Below are positions 25,282 through 34,526 of a stretch of DNA of 64,000 nt, one piece after another (position 1 is the stretch's first letter; each line of letters starts with the position of its first letter). The notes beneath the pieces are model-generated. The model was not told the origin of the DNA and searched no databases. It saw only the letters and a list, made by a program, of their open reading frames with translations. The stretch lies in contig CAZXFL010000004.1 in the NCBI GenBank assembly GCA_964640385.1, positions 1 to 64,000 on the forward strand, given 5' to 3'. The stretch comes from JBBDIK01 sp964640385 (GTDB lineage: Bacteria; Actinomycetota; UBA4738; JBBDHU01). A program made the position numbers and the translations under genes.

Positions 25282-26892
25282 ATGGCACTCATCGACTGTT
25301 CCGACGTGCGGGTCGCCCTTCCGGGCGGCTGGACCCTGTTCGACGGGGTCACCTTCCGCGTGCCCGACGGCCACCATGCGGCCCTGGTCGGTGCGAATGG
25401 CGTCGGCAAGACCACGCTGCTGAAGGCGATCGCGGCCGCAGCCGCCGGGACAGGCGATGCTCGAGGGACGATCAACGTAGACGGACGCCTCGGGTACATG
25501 CGGCAATTCATCGCCGAGCCTCAGGGGACCGCGACCATACGGGAGTTCCTGCTCTCGTTCGCCGAGGCTCGTCTGATCGAGGCCGCCGACTCGGTCCGGG
25601 ACGCGGAGCGGCGGCTGGCGTCGGGCGACGACGGCGACGACGCCCAGCTCGCCTACGCCGCGGCCCTCGCCTCCTGGGAGGAGGCCGGTGGATATCGTGC
25701 CGAGGTCCTATGGGACACCTGCACCGTGGCCACGATCGGCGAGGCGCTCGCCGACGTCAGCGAGCGGCCGGTGGCGACGCTGTCCGGAGGTGAGCAGAAA
25801 CGACTCGCCTTGGCTCTGCTCTTCCGATCCCCGTTCGAGATCCTCCTGCTGGACGAACCGGACAACTTCCTGGATATCGACGGCAAGCGGTGGCTCGAAC
25901 GTACGGTCCGCGAGAGCGACAAGACGATCCTGTTCGTGAGCCACGATCGCACGCTGCTCGCAGCGACGACGACGCGCGTGATCACGCTCGAGGCGCACGG
26001 GGCGTGGGTCCACCCGGACAGCTACGCCACATTCGCTGACGCACGTGAAGCCAGGCTGGAGCGGATCGACGAGGAGCATCGGCGCTACAACGAGGAGCAC
26101 AAACGCCTGGTGGCCTCGATGAAGGAGATGAAGCGCAAGGCCGCCTACAACGACGGCTGGGCCACCAAGGCCCGCTCGATGGAGAAGCGGATCGAGCGGT
26201 ACGAACTGCGAGATGCCCCGCGGGAGAAGGCCGCCGTGCAGAACGTGCGGATAGATATCGCGGGCGGCCGCACGGGGAAGATGGCGCTGCGGCTCACCGA
26301 CTTCGGCATGCCTGGCCTGATCCTCCCCTTCGACACCGAGATCTGGTTCGGCGAACGCGTGGGGATCGTCGGGCCCAACGGGACCGGCAAGACGCACTTG
26401 CTGCGACTGCTGTCCGGCGAGGACATCACCCATGAGGGCGAGTGGCGGTTCGGCGCCCGCGTCGAGCCCGGGCTGTTCACCCAGCTCCACGACCGGCCTG
26501 ATCTGGCCGGCACTCCAGTCCTGGAGGTCCTCCGATCGAGCGGCATGGGGATGAATCAAGCCATGTCGACGCTGAAGCGCTACGAGCTGCAGAGCGCCGC
26601 CCGTAGCCCGTTCGGGCGGCTCTCGGGCGGGCAACAGGCACGCTTCCAGCTGCTTCTCATGGAGGTGCAGAGCCCGACGATGCTCCTCCTCGACGAGCCG
26701 ACCGACAACCTGGACCTTCACTCGGCCGAGGCGCTGGAGGACGCACTCTCCCGCTACGAGGGGACGGTGATCGCGGTCACCCACGACCGCTGGTTCATGC
26801 AGGGTATGGATCGATTCCTCTCCTTCGAGGTCGACGGGTCCGTGCGCCAGCTGCTCGAACCCCCGTACGAGGATGCGCGGGCCGCCGGATGA
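25282..26892 (+). CDS. ABC-F family ATPase
   Basis: The 536-residue soluble protein has two ABC ATPase domains and no membrane domain. Domain 1 has Walker A GANGVGKTT, LSGGEQKR and Walker B LLLDEPDNF. A linker rich in Arg/Lys/Glu follows (about residues 255-315), then domain 2 with GPNGTGKTH, LSGGQQAR and LLLDEPTDNLD. ABC-F proteins act on the ribosome, for example in translation-stall relief or antibiotic protection. The second Walker A has His in place of the usual Thr/Ser after GKT. It overlaps the Cupin_5 gene by ATGA. Confidence 0.92.
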   Translation: MALIDCSDVRVALPGGWTLFDGVTFRVPDGHHAALVGANGVGKTTLLKAIAAAAAGTGDARGTINVDGRLGYMRQFIAEPQGTATIREFLLSFAEARLIEAADSVRDAERRLASGDDGDDAQLAYAAALASWEEAGGYRAEVLWDTCTVATIGEALADVSERPVATLSGGEQKRLALALLFRSPFEILLLDEPDNFLDIDGKRWLERTVRESDKTILFVSHDRTLLAATTTRVITLEAHGAWVHPDSYATFADAREARLERIDEEHRRYNEEHKRLVASMKEMKRKAAYNDGWATKARSMEKRIERYELRDAPREKAAVQNVRIDIAGGRTGKMALRLTDFGMPGLILPFDTEIWFGERVGIVGPNGTGKTHLLRLLSGEDITHEGEWRFGARVEPGLFTQLHDRPDLAGTPVLEVLRSSGMGMNQAMSTLKRYELQSAARSPFGRLSGGQQARFQLLLMEVQSPTMLLLDEPTDNLDLHSAEALEDALSRYEGTVIAVTHDRWFMQGMDRFLSFEVDGSVRQLLEPPYEDARAAG

Positions 26893-27323
26893 ACGCCGAC
26901 GAGATCGCCGAACTCCTGGGGATGGAGCCGCACCCGGAGGGTGGCCACTTCGTCGAGACCTGGCGGCACACACCCGATGAGGGCGGCCGCGGATATGGTT
27001 CGGCCATCTACTTCCTGCTCCGCGACGGACTCGAGTCGGCGTGGCATCGGGTGGACGCGGCTGAGACCTGGCACTTCTACGCCGGTCACCCCGTCGAGCT
27101 CCGCGTCGGCATACAGATGAGCAACGCGATCACCCACGTCCTTGGGATCGACCTGCACGCCGGCCAGCGACCGCAGATCACGGTCCCGGAACACGCCTGG
27201 CAGAGTGCGCGAACCACCGGCGTGTGGTCGCTCGTCGGATGCACGGTTTCCCCGGCGTTCACCTTCGAGGGTTTCGAGCTGGCGGAACCGACCCCCGGCG
27301 GATCCGCCAGCTCGGACATGTGA
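26889..27323 (+). CDS. Cupin_5 (DUF985) family protein
   Basis: The 144-residue protein has the DUF985 pattern: an N-terminal EIAELLGMEPHPEGGHF, TWRHTP, AIYFLLRDG, W(H)RVDAAETWHFYAGHP with putative metal-binding His and Glu, and the C-terminal SLVGCTVSPAFTFEGFELA. Members are small cupins of unknown or sugar-related function. The ATG overlaps the ABC-F stop. Confidence 0.88.
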   Translation: MNADEIAELLGMEPHPEGGHFVETWRHTPDEGGRGYGSAIYFLLRDGLESAWHRVDAAETWHFYAGHPVELRVGIQMSNAITHVLGIDLHAGQRPQITVPEHAWQSARTTGVWSLVGCTVSPAFTFEGFELAEPTPGGSASSDM

Positions 27324-27355
27324 CCTACAACGCACGTCTGAACCGGGAGCCCGGG

Positions 27356-27361
27356 CTATGC
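27356..27361 (+). promoter_or_regulatory. Candidate -10 box of the MMPL gene
   Basis: TATGCT 28 bases before the TTG start, so this transcript would carry a short leader. Confidence 0.25.
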
Positions 27362-27389
27362 TCGACCCCCCTGTGAGAGGGCTCCGTCG

Positions 27390-30300
27390 TTGAGCAAGAT
27401 CCTGTACGCGCTCGCCCGGTTGATGGTCAAGCTCCGGTGGGGAGTAGTCGTCCTGTGGCTGGTTGCCGCCGCCCTCATCATCTCGGCGGGCAAGGCCGCA
27501 GGCCCGGACACCTACAACGACCTCTCGCTCCCCGGGACCGGCAGCCAGGACGCGACCAACCTGCTCACGAAGGAGTTCCCGCCGGAACAGAACGGCAGCA
27601 GCCCCGTCGTATTCTCGATCGAGTCCGGCAACCTCACCAACGAGCCGTACAAGAGCGCGATCGATGAGGCATCCAAGGCCCTAAGGGCCTTGCCCGAGGT
27701 TTACAGCGTCATCAACCCGATGGAGGACTACGCCAAGGCGCTGCGCGGCGGCGACGACCAGATCGCCTATATCCCCGTCCTGCTGAACGTCGGGAACGCC
27801 CAGCTCTCGATGCCGATCGCCCAGAAGGTGCTTGCCACCGCGAAGGGCCCCGCCGATCGCGTCGGCATGCACGTCGCCGTCGGCGGACCGGTGGGTTCGG
27901 AGCTGGCGAACACGACCTCCTTCGACGCGGACAAGATCGGCCTGCTCGCCGCGATCATCATCCTGACGTTCACGTTCGGCTCGCTGGCTGCGATGGGCGT
28001 ACCGGTCGTCACCGCGGTGTTCGGCCTTGGGATCGCGCTCAGCATCGTGACGTTGCTCGAACATGTGTTCACGATCCCTGATGTCGCGCCGACGCTCGCC
28101 ACGATGATCGGGTTAGGCGTCGGGATCGACTACGCGCTGTTCATGGTCACCCGACATAAGCGACAGGTCGGCGATGGCATGGCCATCCGCGAATCCATCG
28201 CCCGCACCACCGCGACCTCCGGCGGCGCGGTCGTGTTCGCCGGAACCACGGTGGTCATCGCCATCGCGTCGCTCGGTATCGCCGGGATCCCGATCGTCAC
28301 CGCGATGGGCTACACCTCCGCCATCGCGGTCGTGATCGCGGTCCTGGCCGCCGTCACGCTCGTGCCCGCGATCTTCGCCCTCCTCGGCAAACACCTGTTC
28401 TCACTGAGACTCCCGAAGTGGCTCCACCCGAAGGAGAAGGACCCGGCGGACACGTTCTGGGCCAAGGCCGCGCACGCCATCGCCGGACATCCCTGGCGCG
28501 GGATCACGATGGCGACGATCGTCCTGGCACCGATGATCTATCCGTTCTTCTCGCTCGAGTACGGCCAGCCGGACGTCGTGGTCGACCCGCCGTCCGAATC
28601 ACAGCGGCAGGCCTACGACCTCATCAAGGAGGGATTCGGTCCCGGCTACAACGGCCCGCTCCTGATCGCGGTCGAGCTGCCGAGCCCCGCGCACGCCAGC
28701 GAGGAGTACGTCGCGACACGTTCGCACGCGATCGGACTGCACGAGACCGGCAGCCGCCTCAAGCGGGAGGCGAGCGCCGAAACGAGGCATTTCAAGACCC
28801 GGGCGGCGGCGCTCACCGCCCAGGGCGACGAGCTGGAGGCAGAGGCCGCTCCGCTGCAGGCCGAGGAGGCACGCCTGGAAGCCCAGGGCGAGCAGCTCGT
28901 CCGGCAAGGCGAAGCGCTCGCCCGGCAAGCCGCCGCCTTGGAGAGTCGGAAGGCCCACCTGGAGGCCCGCGGGGCCGCGCTCCTGAACACGGGCCAGCAC
29001 CTCGAGGCCAAGGCCGAGCACTACGTCGCCCAGCTCGAACAGATGGCGAAGATGGCGGTGAAGGTCCTCAAGAAGATCGCGCACACGAGCGACCCCGCGA
29101 AGCTGGCCCGGCTCGTGGCGAAGCTCGAGCGGATCGAGGCGCGGGCCGTAAAGGTCGCCAAGGAGCTGGAGCGAACGATCGAGCAGGGAGAGCGCGTCAA
29201 GAGCCAGCTCCTCGACCTCGAGCGGCAGGGCACGCAGCTCGAGCGGCAAGGGCTCCGCTTGGAGCGAGAGGCAACGGCGTTGGAGCGCGAGAAGACCCGG
29301 CTCAAGCGGGAGGGGCTCCAGCTCCAGAGAGAGTCCCGGCCACTCCAGCGCAAGGAGAAGCGGTTGACGAGGCAGGGCGACACGCTCAAGAAGCAGGTCC
29401 ATCGTGCGAAGGGACGGGCCCCACTGTTCCGGCAGCGGAAACGCCGGCTCGTCCACGAAGGCAAGGTCCTCAAACCTGAGCTGCACAAGATGCTGCGGGA
29501 CGCAGGTGGCAAGCGCCGCGCCACCGACAGCCGCCTGCAAGCGTTGAAGACCGATTTGGCAGCTGCGACCGGTGTCGTCCAAGTCTCGGCACCCGACGTG
29601 AACGACTCGGGAACCGCCTCCGTCCTGAGCGTCGTCCCCGACGCCGCTCCGTCCTCCCAACGCACGAACGATCTGGTGAACTCGCTCCGCGCCACGACGA
29701 TCCCACCGGAGGAAAAAGCGACGGGCCTGACGGTCTACGTCGGCGGCCAGACCGCCGCCTACATCGATCTGGCCCTCGACATATCGGCATCGCTCCCCCT
29801 CGTGATCGGGGTGGTGATCGCCTTATCGTTCATCCTGCTCGTGCTCGCCTTCCGGTCGATCCTCGTCCCGGCGAAGGCCGCGGCGATGAACCTCTTATCC
29901 GTGCTGGCCGCGTTCGGCGTGCTGACCGCTCTCTTCCAATGGGGTTGGGGGCTCGAGTTCCTCGGCATCCAAGGCGCGGACCACGTGCCGATCGCGAGCT
30001 ACGTGCCGCTGATGATGTTCGCGGTCCTGTTCGGCTTGTCCATGGACTACGAGGTGTTCCTGATGAGCGCCATCGGCGAGCACTACCAGGACGGGATGAA
30101 CCCGCACGATTCGATCGTCGCCGGGCTGTCGACCAGCGCACGCGTCATCACGGCCGCCGCGATGATCATGGTGTCGGTGTTCGCGAGCTTCATCCTTGAG
30201 AGCGACCCGATCGTGAAGCAGTTCGGCGTCGGGCTGTCCGTCGCCGTGGCCGTCGACGCGACCATCATCCGGATGCTGCTCGTCCCGTCGATCTTGGCTC

Positions 30301-30476
30301 TCATGGGACGCAAGGCCTGGTGGTATCCGAAGTGGCTGGACAAGATCACCCCGCAGCTCAGCTTGGAGGGCGGCAAGAAGTTCGAGGCCTACGCCGAGAA
30401 GAAGAACGCCGAGGACGTCGCGAAGGCCTCGGCGAAGGCGACGGCGAAAGCAGATCGCCGGCGGGCGGCCGCCTAG
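27390..30476 (+). CDS. MMPL/RND-family transporter with a long periplasmic coiled coil
   Basis: TTG start; 1028 residues, longer than most single MMPL proteins. Two RND halves are visible: one helix near residues 15-35 and a bundle near 185-390 (with GVGIDYALFMVTRHKRQ), then a second bundle near 805-990 (with FGLSMDYEVFLMS). Both G-x-x-x-DY motifs of the proton relay are present. Between the halves, residues about 475-670 form nearly perfect heptads with a Leu at one position and Gly/Ala at another. It is probably a lipid or hydrophobic-compound exporter. The TAG shares CTAG with the convergent DinB-like gene. Confidence 0.9.
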   Translation: MSKILYALARLMVKLRWGVVVLWLVAAALIISAGKAAGPDTYNDLSLPGTGSQDATNLLTKEFPPEQNGSSPVVFSIESGNLTNEPYKSAIDEASKALRALPEVYSVINPMEDYAKALRGGDDQIAYIPVLLNVGNAQLSMPIAQKVLATAKGPADRVGMHVAVGGPVGSELANTTSFDADKIGLLAAIIILTFTFGSLAAMGVPVVTAVFGLGIALSIVTLLEHVFTIPDVAPTLATMIGLGVGIDYALFMVTRHKRQVGDGMAIRESIARTTATSGGAVVFAGTTVVIAIASLGIAGIPIVTAMGYTSAIAVVIAVLAAVTLVPAIFALLGKHLFSLRLPKWLHPKEKDPADTFWAKAAHAIAGHPWRGITMATIVLAPMIYPFFSLEYGQPDVVVDPPSESQRQAYDLIKEGFGPGYNGPLLIAVELPSPAHASEEYVATRSHAIGLHETGSRLKREASAETRHFKTRAAALTAQGDELEAEAAPLQAEEARLEAQGEQLVRQGEALARQAAALESRKAHLEARGAALLNTGQHLEAKAEHYVAQLEQMAKMAVKVLKKIAHTSDPAKLARLVAKLERIEARAVKVAKELERTIEQGERVKSQLLDLERQGTQLERQGLRLEREATALEREKTRLKREGLQLQRESRPLQRKEKRLTRQGDTLKKQVHRAKGRAPLFRQRKRRLVHEGKVLKPELHKMLRDAGGKRRATDSRLQALKTDLAAATGVVQVSAPDVNDSGTASVLSVVPDAAPSSQRTNDLVNSLRATTIPPEEKATGLTVYVGGQTAAYIDLALDISASLPLVIGVVIALSFILLVLAFRSILVPAKAAAMNLLSVLAAFGVLTALFQWGWGLEFLGIQGADHVPIASYVPLMMFAVLFGLSMDYEVFLMSAIGEHYQDGMNPHDSIVAGLSTSARVITAAAMIMVSVFASFILESDPIVKQFGVGLSVAVAVDATIIRMLLVPSILALMGRKAWWYPKWLDKITPQLSLEGGKKFEAYAEKKNAEDVAKASAKATAKADRRRAAA
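28812..29415 (+). repeat. Heptad-coding region (imperfect 21-base repeats)
   Basis: Codes for about ten heptads of the form LxxxGxx, a hinge with basic and hydrophobic residues (MAKMAVKVLKKI and beyond), then about nine more heptads (LERQGTQ type). The pattern suits an antiparallel coiled-coil hairpin. Confidence 0.7.
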
Positions 30477-30994
30477 CCCCGGGCACCGTCGACGTAGGCG
30501 CGCAGGTCGTCCAGATGCGCCGACGCGTGGGCGAACGGCCCGGCCGGCCCGACGAGGACGTCTCCCAGGAAGGAGCCGAGCGTCGTTCCAGGGGCGGCGT
30601 CGAAGGAAGCCGGTTGCCGCCACTCGCTCTCGGTGATCGTTCTGAACGCCCCGACGAGCCGCTCGAACACCCCGTCGAAGGCGGCAAGGATGTCGGCTCC
30701 GCTGAGCCCGGACTTGCGGCCTTGCGCCTCGGCGTTGACGTCGTCGGCCGTCCCGTCGGACGCCTCTTCGATCCATGGCCGATCGCCGAGCCGCCACTCA
30801 TCCAGCGACCGGAGGGCGATCTCCTCCCATGTGGTCAGGTGCCCGACGAGATCCTTGGCCGACCAGTCGCCACCGCCGATCGTGGCCGGGCGGCCGAACG
30901 CCTCGTCATCCATGCGGGCCACGAGCGACCCGACCTGCAGGTGCTCGTCCTGCATGATGCGAAGCGCTTCATCGCGGCTGGGCGTATCGTCCAT
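30473..30994 (-). CDS. DinB-like / mycothiol-dependent maleylpyruvate isomerase-like protein
   Basis: Start at ATG 30994 after a promoter-like box. The 173-residue helical protein has the DinB-type His triad: His in DLVGHLTTWEE and HxxxH in FAHASAHLDDL. In actinobacteria such proteins are thiol-dependent (mycothiol or bacillithiol) transferases or metal-binding proteins; the reaction is unknown here. An extended frame to 31156 would add 54 residues of poor coding character and is rejected. Confidence 0.75.
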   Translation of the reverse strand: MDDTPSRDEALRIMQDEHLQVGSLVARMDDEAFGRPATIGGGDWSAKDLVGHLTTWEEIALRSLDEWRLGDRPWIEEASDGTADDVNAEAQGRKSGLSGADILAAFDGVFERLVGAFRTITESEWRQPASFDAAPGTTLGSFLGDVLVGPAGPFAHASAHLDDLRAYVDGARG

Positions 30995-31002
30995 GACCAC
31001 GG

Positions 31003-31008
31003 ATGCTA
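31003..31008 (-). promoter_or_regulatory. Candidate -10 box of the DinB-like gene
   Basis: Minus-strand TAGCAT ends 8 bases before ATG 30994. Confidence 0.35.
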
Positions 31009-31070
31009 ACGGACGGAATAGGCTCTTCCACGAGTGTGTTGGAACAGCCACACCGACCGGAGAGGACCTG

Positions 31071-32033
31071 ATGCCCGCCGTCACACCGGACGACCCCCTG
31101 ACGCTGCCACGGATCGTAGCGCCGCCCGAGACCGGGACCGACCGCCCGGTCGTCACCGTCGTGGACGCCCCGCGGTTCCTGGAGGGCGAGGGGTTCGAGG
31201 TCAGGCGCGCGTTCGCCGGGATCGACCTCCGCTTCGCCGATCCGTTCCTGCTCCTCGATCACATGGGGGCCGTTGAGTACGCTCCCGGAGAGGCGAAGGG
31301 CGCCCCCGACCACCCGCACCGAGGGTTCGAAACCGTCACCTACATGCTCGACGGCAAGATCCGCCATCGCGACTCCAACGGCGGCGGTGGCGTCATCACC
31401 GACGGCGCCACGCAGTGGATGACCGCCGGTGCCGGCATCGTACATTCGGAGATGCCGACCGAGGACCTGTTGGACGGCGGCGGGCTTTTCCACGGCGTGC
31501 AGCTCTGGGTGAACCTGCCCAAGGACCAGAAGTGGTCCCCGCCGCGCTACCAGGACATCGACGCCGACGCCGTTTCGCTCTTGACCACCGACGACGGCGG
31601 GGCCGTCCTTCGCCTCATCGCCGGGGACCTCGCCGGGAACGCGGGCCCCGGTGCGACCCGGACTCCGATCTCGTACGTGCACGCCAGTATCTCGCCCGGT
31701 GCGCGTCTGCGTCTGCCGTGGCGAAAGGACTTCAACGCACTCGTCTACGTCCTGGCGGGCCGCGGATCCGTCGGGGTCGAGCGCACGCCGATCGACGAAG
31801 GCCAGCTCGCGGTGTTCGGCGACGGCGACGTCTTCGAGCTCCGGGCCGACGAGTCCCAAGACGCGCACAACCCGACGGTCGAGGTGCTCCTGCTCGGCGG
31901 CCTGCCGATCCGCGAGCAGATCGCCTGGTACGGCCCGTTCGTGATGAATACCAAGGACGAGATCGTCGAGGCGATCGAGGACTACCAGGCGGGTCGGATG
32001 GGCGCGATCCCCGCCGAACCCGCTTCGAGCTAA
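31071..32033 (+). CDS. Pirin family protein
   Basis: The ATG at 31071 is preceded by GAGAGGA. The 320-residue bicupin has the pirin metal site in DHPHRGFETVTYML (two His), a further His in KIRHRDSNG and the AGAGIVHSEMP segment, then the second cupin with the VYVLAGRGSVG segment. Pirins bind Fe or similar metals; some act as quercetinases or redox-sensitive regulators. Its TAA shares CTAA with the convergent YkvA-like gene. Confidence 0.9.
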   Translation: MPAVTPDDPLTLPRIVAPPETGTDRPVVTVVDAPRFLEGEGFEVRRAFAGIDLRFADPFLLLDHMGAVEYAPGEAKGAPDHPHRGFETVTYMLDGKIRHRDSNGGGGVITDGATQWMTAGAGIVHSEMPTEDLLDGGGLFHGVQLWVNLPKDQKWSPPRYQDIDADAVSLLTTDDGGAVLRLIAGDLAGNAGPGATRTPISYVHASISPGARLRLPWRKDFNALVYVLAGRGSVGVERTPIDEGQLAVFGDGDVFELRADESQDAHNPTVEVLLLGGLPIREQIAWYGPFVMNTKDEIVEAIEDYQAGRMGAIPAEPASS

Positions 32034-32452
32034 ACCGCCGAGGGCGGAGCGGCCCCCGGGAGTCCGGCGAGCTTCCACACAGCGGCCAGACCATCGTCGG
32101 TCCCCGGCCAATGGCGGCGCAGGGCATCGCCGCCTGCATGCCGGGTCACCAACCGCAGCGCGACGCCCGCGATGATCGCGTCGTCCGCGTACCCGATGAC
32201 CGGCAGGAAGTCCGGAACCAGGTCCAGCGGGAACAGCAGGTAGGCGATCAGGAGCCACAAACCTACGCGAACCCCCCGCGGGACCTCCCGGTCTGTCGCG
32301 AGGCGCCGCAGCAGCTTCAGCGTGTCCGGCAGGATCCGCAGAGCCTCCCGCGCATCCGTTCCCTTCGGCCTCGCGATCAGCAGCGCCAGTAGCAGCAGCA
32401 GCCACGCTGCCGCCAGCGCGACCACGGTCCCGATGAGCACCTCCCACACCAC
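32030..32452 (-). CDS. YkvA-family (DUF1232) membrane protein
   Basis: GTG start at 32452, 6 bases after a TACGCT box, which fixes the start; a longer frame to 32560 would run into the divergent gene's promoter. The 140-residue protein has an N-terminal hydrophobic helix, a basic linker (RPKGTDAREALRILPDTLKLLRRL) and the DUF1232 core PLDLVPDFLPVIGYADD. Function is unknown. Confidence 0.82.
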   Translation of the reverse strand: MVWEVLIGTVVALAAAWLLLLLALLIARPKGTDAREALRILPDTLKLLRRLATDREVPRGVRVGLWLLIAYLLFPLDLVPDFLPVIGYADDAIIAGVALRLVTRHAGGDALRRHWPGTDDGLAAVWKLAGLPGAAPPSAV

Positions 32453-32458
32453 CCCGCT

Positions 32459-32464
32459 AGCGTA
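32459..32464 (-). promoter_or_regulatory. Candidate -10 box of the YkvA-like gene
   Basis: Minus-strand TACGCT ends 6 bases before GTG 32452. Confidence 0.4.
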
Positions 32465-32501
32465 TGCGCCCCGCGGCGCTTGGTCTCGGCTCGGAGTTCG
32501 G

Positions 32502-32507
32502 TACCGT
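32502..32507 (+). promoter_or_regulatory. Candidate -10 box of the class C hydrolase
   Basis: TACCGT ends 7 bases before the ATG at 32515. Confidence 0.4.
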
Positions 32508-32514
32508 CTCAGGC

Positions 32515-33891
32515 ATGAGCGACGACCCAAGCACGATCGAACTGATTGCCTCGTTCGCAAGGGACCACCGGCTGCCGAGCGTGGCCGTCGCCTTAGTAGC
32601 CGCGGAAGGCCCGGTCCGCACGCTCGCCTACGGCCATGCCGACCTGGACGCCGGGGCCGAGGCCACGCCGTCGACGGTCTATCGCATCGGGTCGATCACC
32701 AAGACGTTCACGGCCGCGGCGATCCTCCAGCTTCGCGACACGGGGCACGTGCGACTCGACGATCCACTCGTGACCCATATCCCTGAGTTCTCGAGCGCAA
32801 CCAACCCGTTCGGACCGATCGAGGAAGTCACGCTGCGGCGGCTCCTGACCCATGAGGCGGGCGTCCCGGTCGAGTCCCCCGCGTTCGACTGGGACGAACG
32901 CGTCTTTCCGTCGATCGACGACATCATCGCGGCGTTCCCTCAGACCAGCCTTGCGGTTGAACCCGACGGCGAGGTGAAGTATTCCAACCTCGGCTACCAG
33001 CTGCTGGGCGAGGTGGTCGCCCGCTCCGGCGGAACCTCTTACCGCGCGTACGTCGCCGAACATCTGCTCGATCGGCTGGGCATGACGTCAACGGCATTCG
33101 ACCTGACCGGCGACCTCGCCTCTCGCGCGGCGCGGGGCCACGAACCGCCCGCCTTCTCGGACCGGCTCCACCCTTCGCCCGACCGCCTCAAGGCGACCGA
33201 CGCCGACGGCGGGTTGTGGTCCTCGGTCGAGGATGTGGCGAAGTGGCTCCAAGTGCAGTTCCGCACGGATGTGCAGCTCGCCGGCGGGGAACAGGTCCTG
33301 AGCGGTCCGTCGCTCGCCGGCATGCACCGCCCGCGTCGCGTGCTGGACCGCCGCTGGACACAGGCGATGGGACTCGGCTGGCGGATCTACCGGCGCGAGG
33401 ATGGCGAGATCCACATCGGGCACGCCGGCGGCACGTTCGGCTTCACCGGGATGGCCCTCTTCTCCCCCGCGCGCCGGCTCGGGGTCGTCGCCCTGACCAA
33501 CGGCGAAGGCCCGATGGGACGACTCGCGGCCCACTTGCTGCGGCTGGAGGCGGTGGACGAGCACGCGCCGGCAGCACCCGCCGGGGCGCCGGACCTTCCG
33601 CAACCGGTGCCCGCCTTCTTCGAGGAGCTCTTGGGTATCTACGCGTGGAAGGACCACAGCGCGCCCGCCCGCGTCGAGTGGCTGCGTGGCCGGCTCGTGC
33701 TCTCCTCGTTCGACGAACGTCACGGCGAGCAGTTCAGCGTGTTAGAGCCAACGGACGACCCCGTCGTGTTCGTCGTCCACGGAGGCCGCGGGAACGGCGA
33801 GCCCTGCATCTTCCGTCGCGGACCGACCGGGAACATCACGGGCCTCGCGATCGGCGGGTGGCCACTGGTGAAACTCGTCAGCGCGGAGTGA
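32515..33891 (+). CDS. Beta-lactamase-class-C-like serine hydrolase
   Basis: The 458-residue protein has the serine beta-lactamase motifs SITK (SxxK, the nucleophile), YSN (YxN) and HAGG in place of KTG. No signal peptide is seen, so it is probably cytoplasmic. A C-terminal lipocalin-like domain (about residues 365-458) follows, as in many esterase/D-aminopeptidase-type members. It is probably an esterase or peptidase rather than a true beta-lactamase. Confidence 0.88.
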   Translation: MSDDPSTIELIASFARDHRLPSVAVALVAAEGPVRTLAYGHADLDAGAEATPSTVYRIGSITKTFTAAAILQLRDTGHVRLDDPLVTHIPEFSSATNPFGPIEEVTLRRLLTHEAGVPVESPAFDWDERVFPSIDDIIAAFPQTSLAVEPDGEVKYSNLGYQLLGEVVARSGGTSYRAYVAEHLLDRLGMTSTAFDLTGDLASRAARGHEPPAFSDRLHPSPDRLKATDADGGLWSSVEDVAKWLQVQFRTDVQLAGGEQVLSGPSLAGMHRPRRVLDRRWTQAMGLGWRIYRREDGEIHIGHAGGTFGFTGMALFSPARRLGVVALTNGEGPMGRLAAHLLRLEAVDEHAPAAPAGAPDLPQPVPAFFEELLGIYAWKDHSAPARVEWLRGRLVLSSFDERHGEQFSVLEPTDDPVVFVVHGGRGNGEPCIFRRGPTGNITGLAIGGWPLVKLVSAE

Positions 33892-33909
33892 TACGACCGG
33901 CCACGCGGG

Positions 33910-34452
33910 TTACCGCTCTGCTTGGACCGTAAGCTCCATGTCCATCAGGCTCGCGTACAGCTTGTTGTCCCGATGCCACGGCCACCAGTCATAGAGCAGC
34001 TGTTGGAGGGGTTGCCACATCCCGACCCACCCGACGATCCCGAGGCCCGCCCCGACGAGCCGCGTCCCGGCTTCACCGAGCACCTTCGACGCCGCAAAGG
34101 CGACACCCAGCGCGAGGCAACCCGCGAGCAGCAGCGTCGCCGGGATCATCGCCCTCGCGCCTTCGCGCAGCGTGGCCTTGATCTCGTTGTGGTTCCGGTG
34201 GATGGTCGAAGTGCAGTGCGCGCGGATCAACTCCAGGAGCCGGTCACGCGTTACCTGGTCGGCGCCTTCACGAGGGAGTTCGAGCGTCACCCGAACCTTG
34301 GCGGGCACCCGGTGGGCCCGCAGCTCGCTCATGAGCTGATCCATGCCCGAGTCGACATCCAGCTTGCCGGCGGCCAGATCCACGTGCGAGGCCACGAAGA
34401 GGTCCTCGACGCGGGCCAGGTGCAGGGTCAGGTTCGGCTCCCGCTCTCCCAT
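33910..34452 (-). CDS. Hypothetical protein with two membrane helices
   Basis: Start at ATG 34452 after a TAGGCT box. The 180-residue protein has a soluble N-terminal part (LHLARVEDLFVASHVDLAAG and a DRLLELIRAHC helix), then two close hydrophobic segments near residues 100-140 and a Trp-rich tail (LLYDWWPWHRDN). It is not recognised with confidence. It is divergent from the TetR gene. Confidence 0.68.
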   Translation of the reverse strand: MGEREPNLTLHLARVEDLFVASHVDLAAGKLDVDSGMDQLMSELRAHRVPAKVRVTLELPREGADQVTRDRLLELIRAHCTSTIHRNHNEIKATLREGARAMIPATLLLAGCLALGVAFAASKVLGEAGTRLVGAGLGIVGWVGMWQPLQQLLYDWWPWHRDNKLYASLMDMELTVQAER

Positions 34453-34459
34453 CCCCGCG

Positions 34460-34465
34460 AGCCTA
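34460..34465 (-). promoter_or_regulatory. Candidate -10 box of the 33910 gene
   Basis: Minus-strand TAGGCT ends 7 bases before ATG 34452. Confidence 0.4.
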
Positions 34466-34526
34466 CCCTGGGGGCCTCGCGCCGGATGGCCCCTCCATGG
34501 CATGATGCTCGGAAGGGGTGCTTTCC

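Noticed and set aside
32515..33891. Resistance beta-lactamase
   Set aside because: The SxxK/YxN/HxG set and lipocalin-like tail are those of esterase or peptidase relatives, and no signal peptide is present for a periplasmic beta-lactamase.
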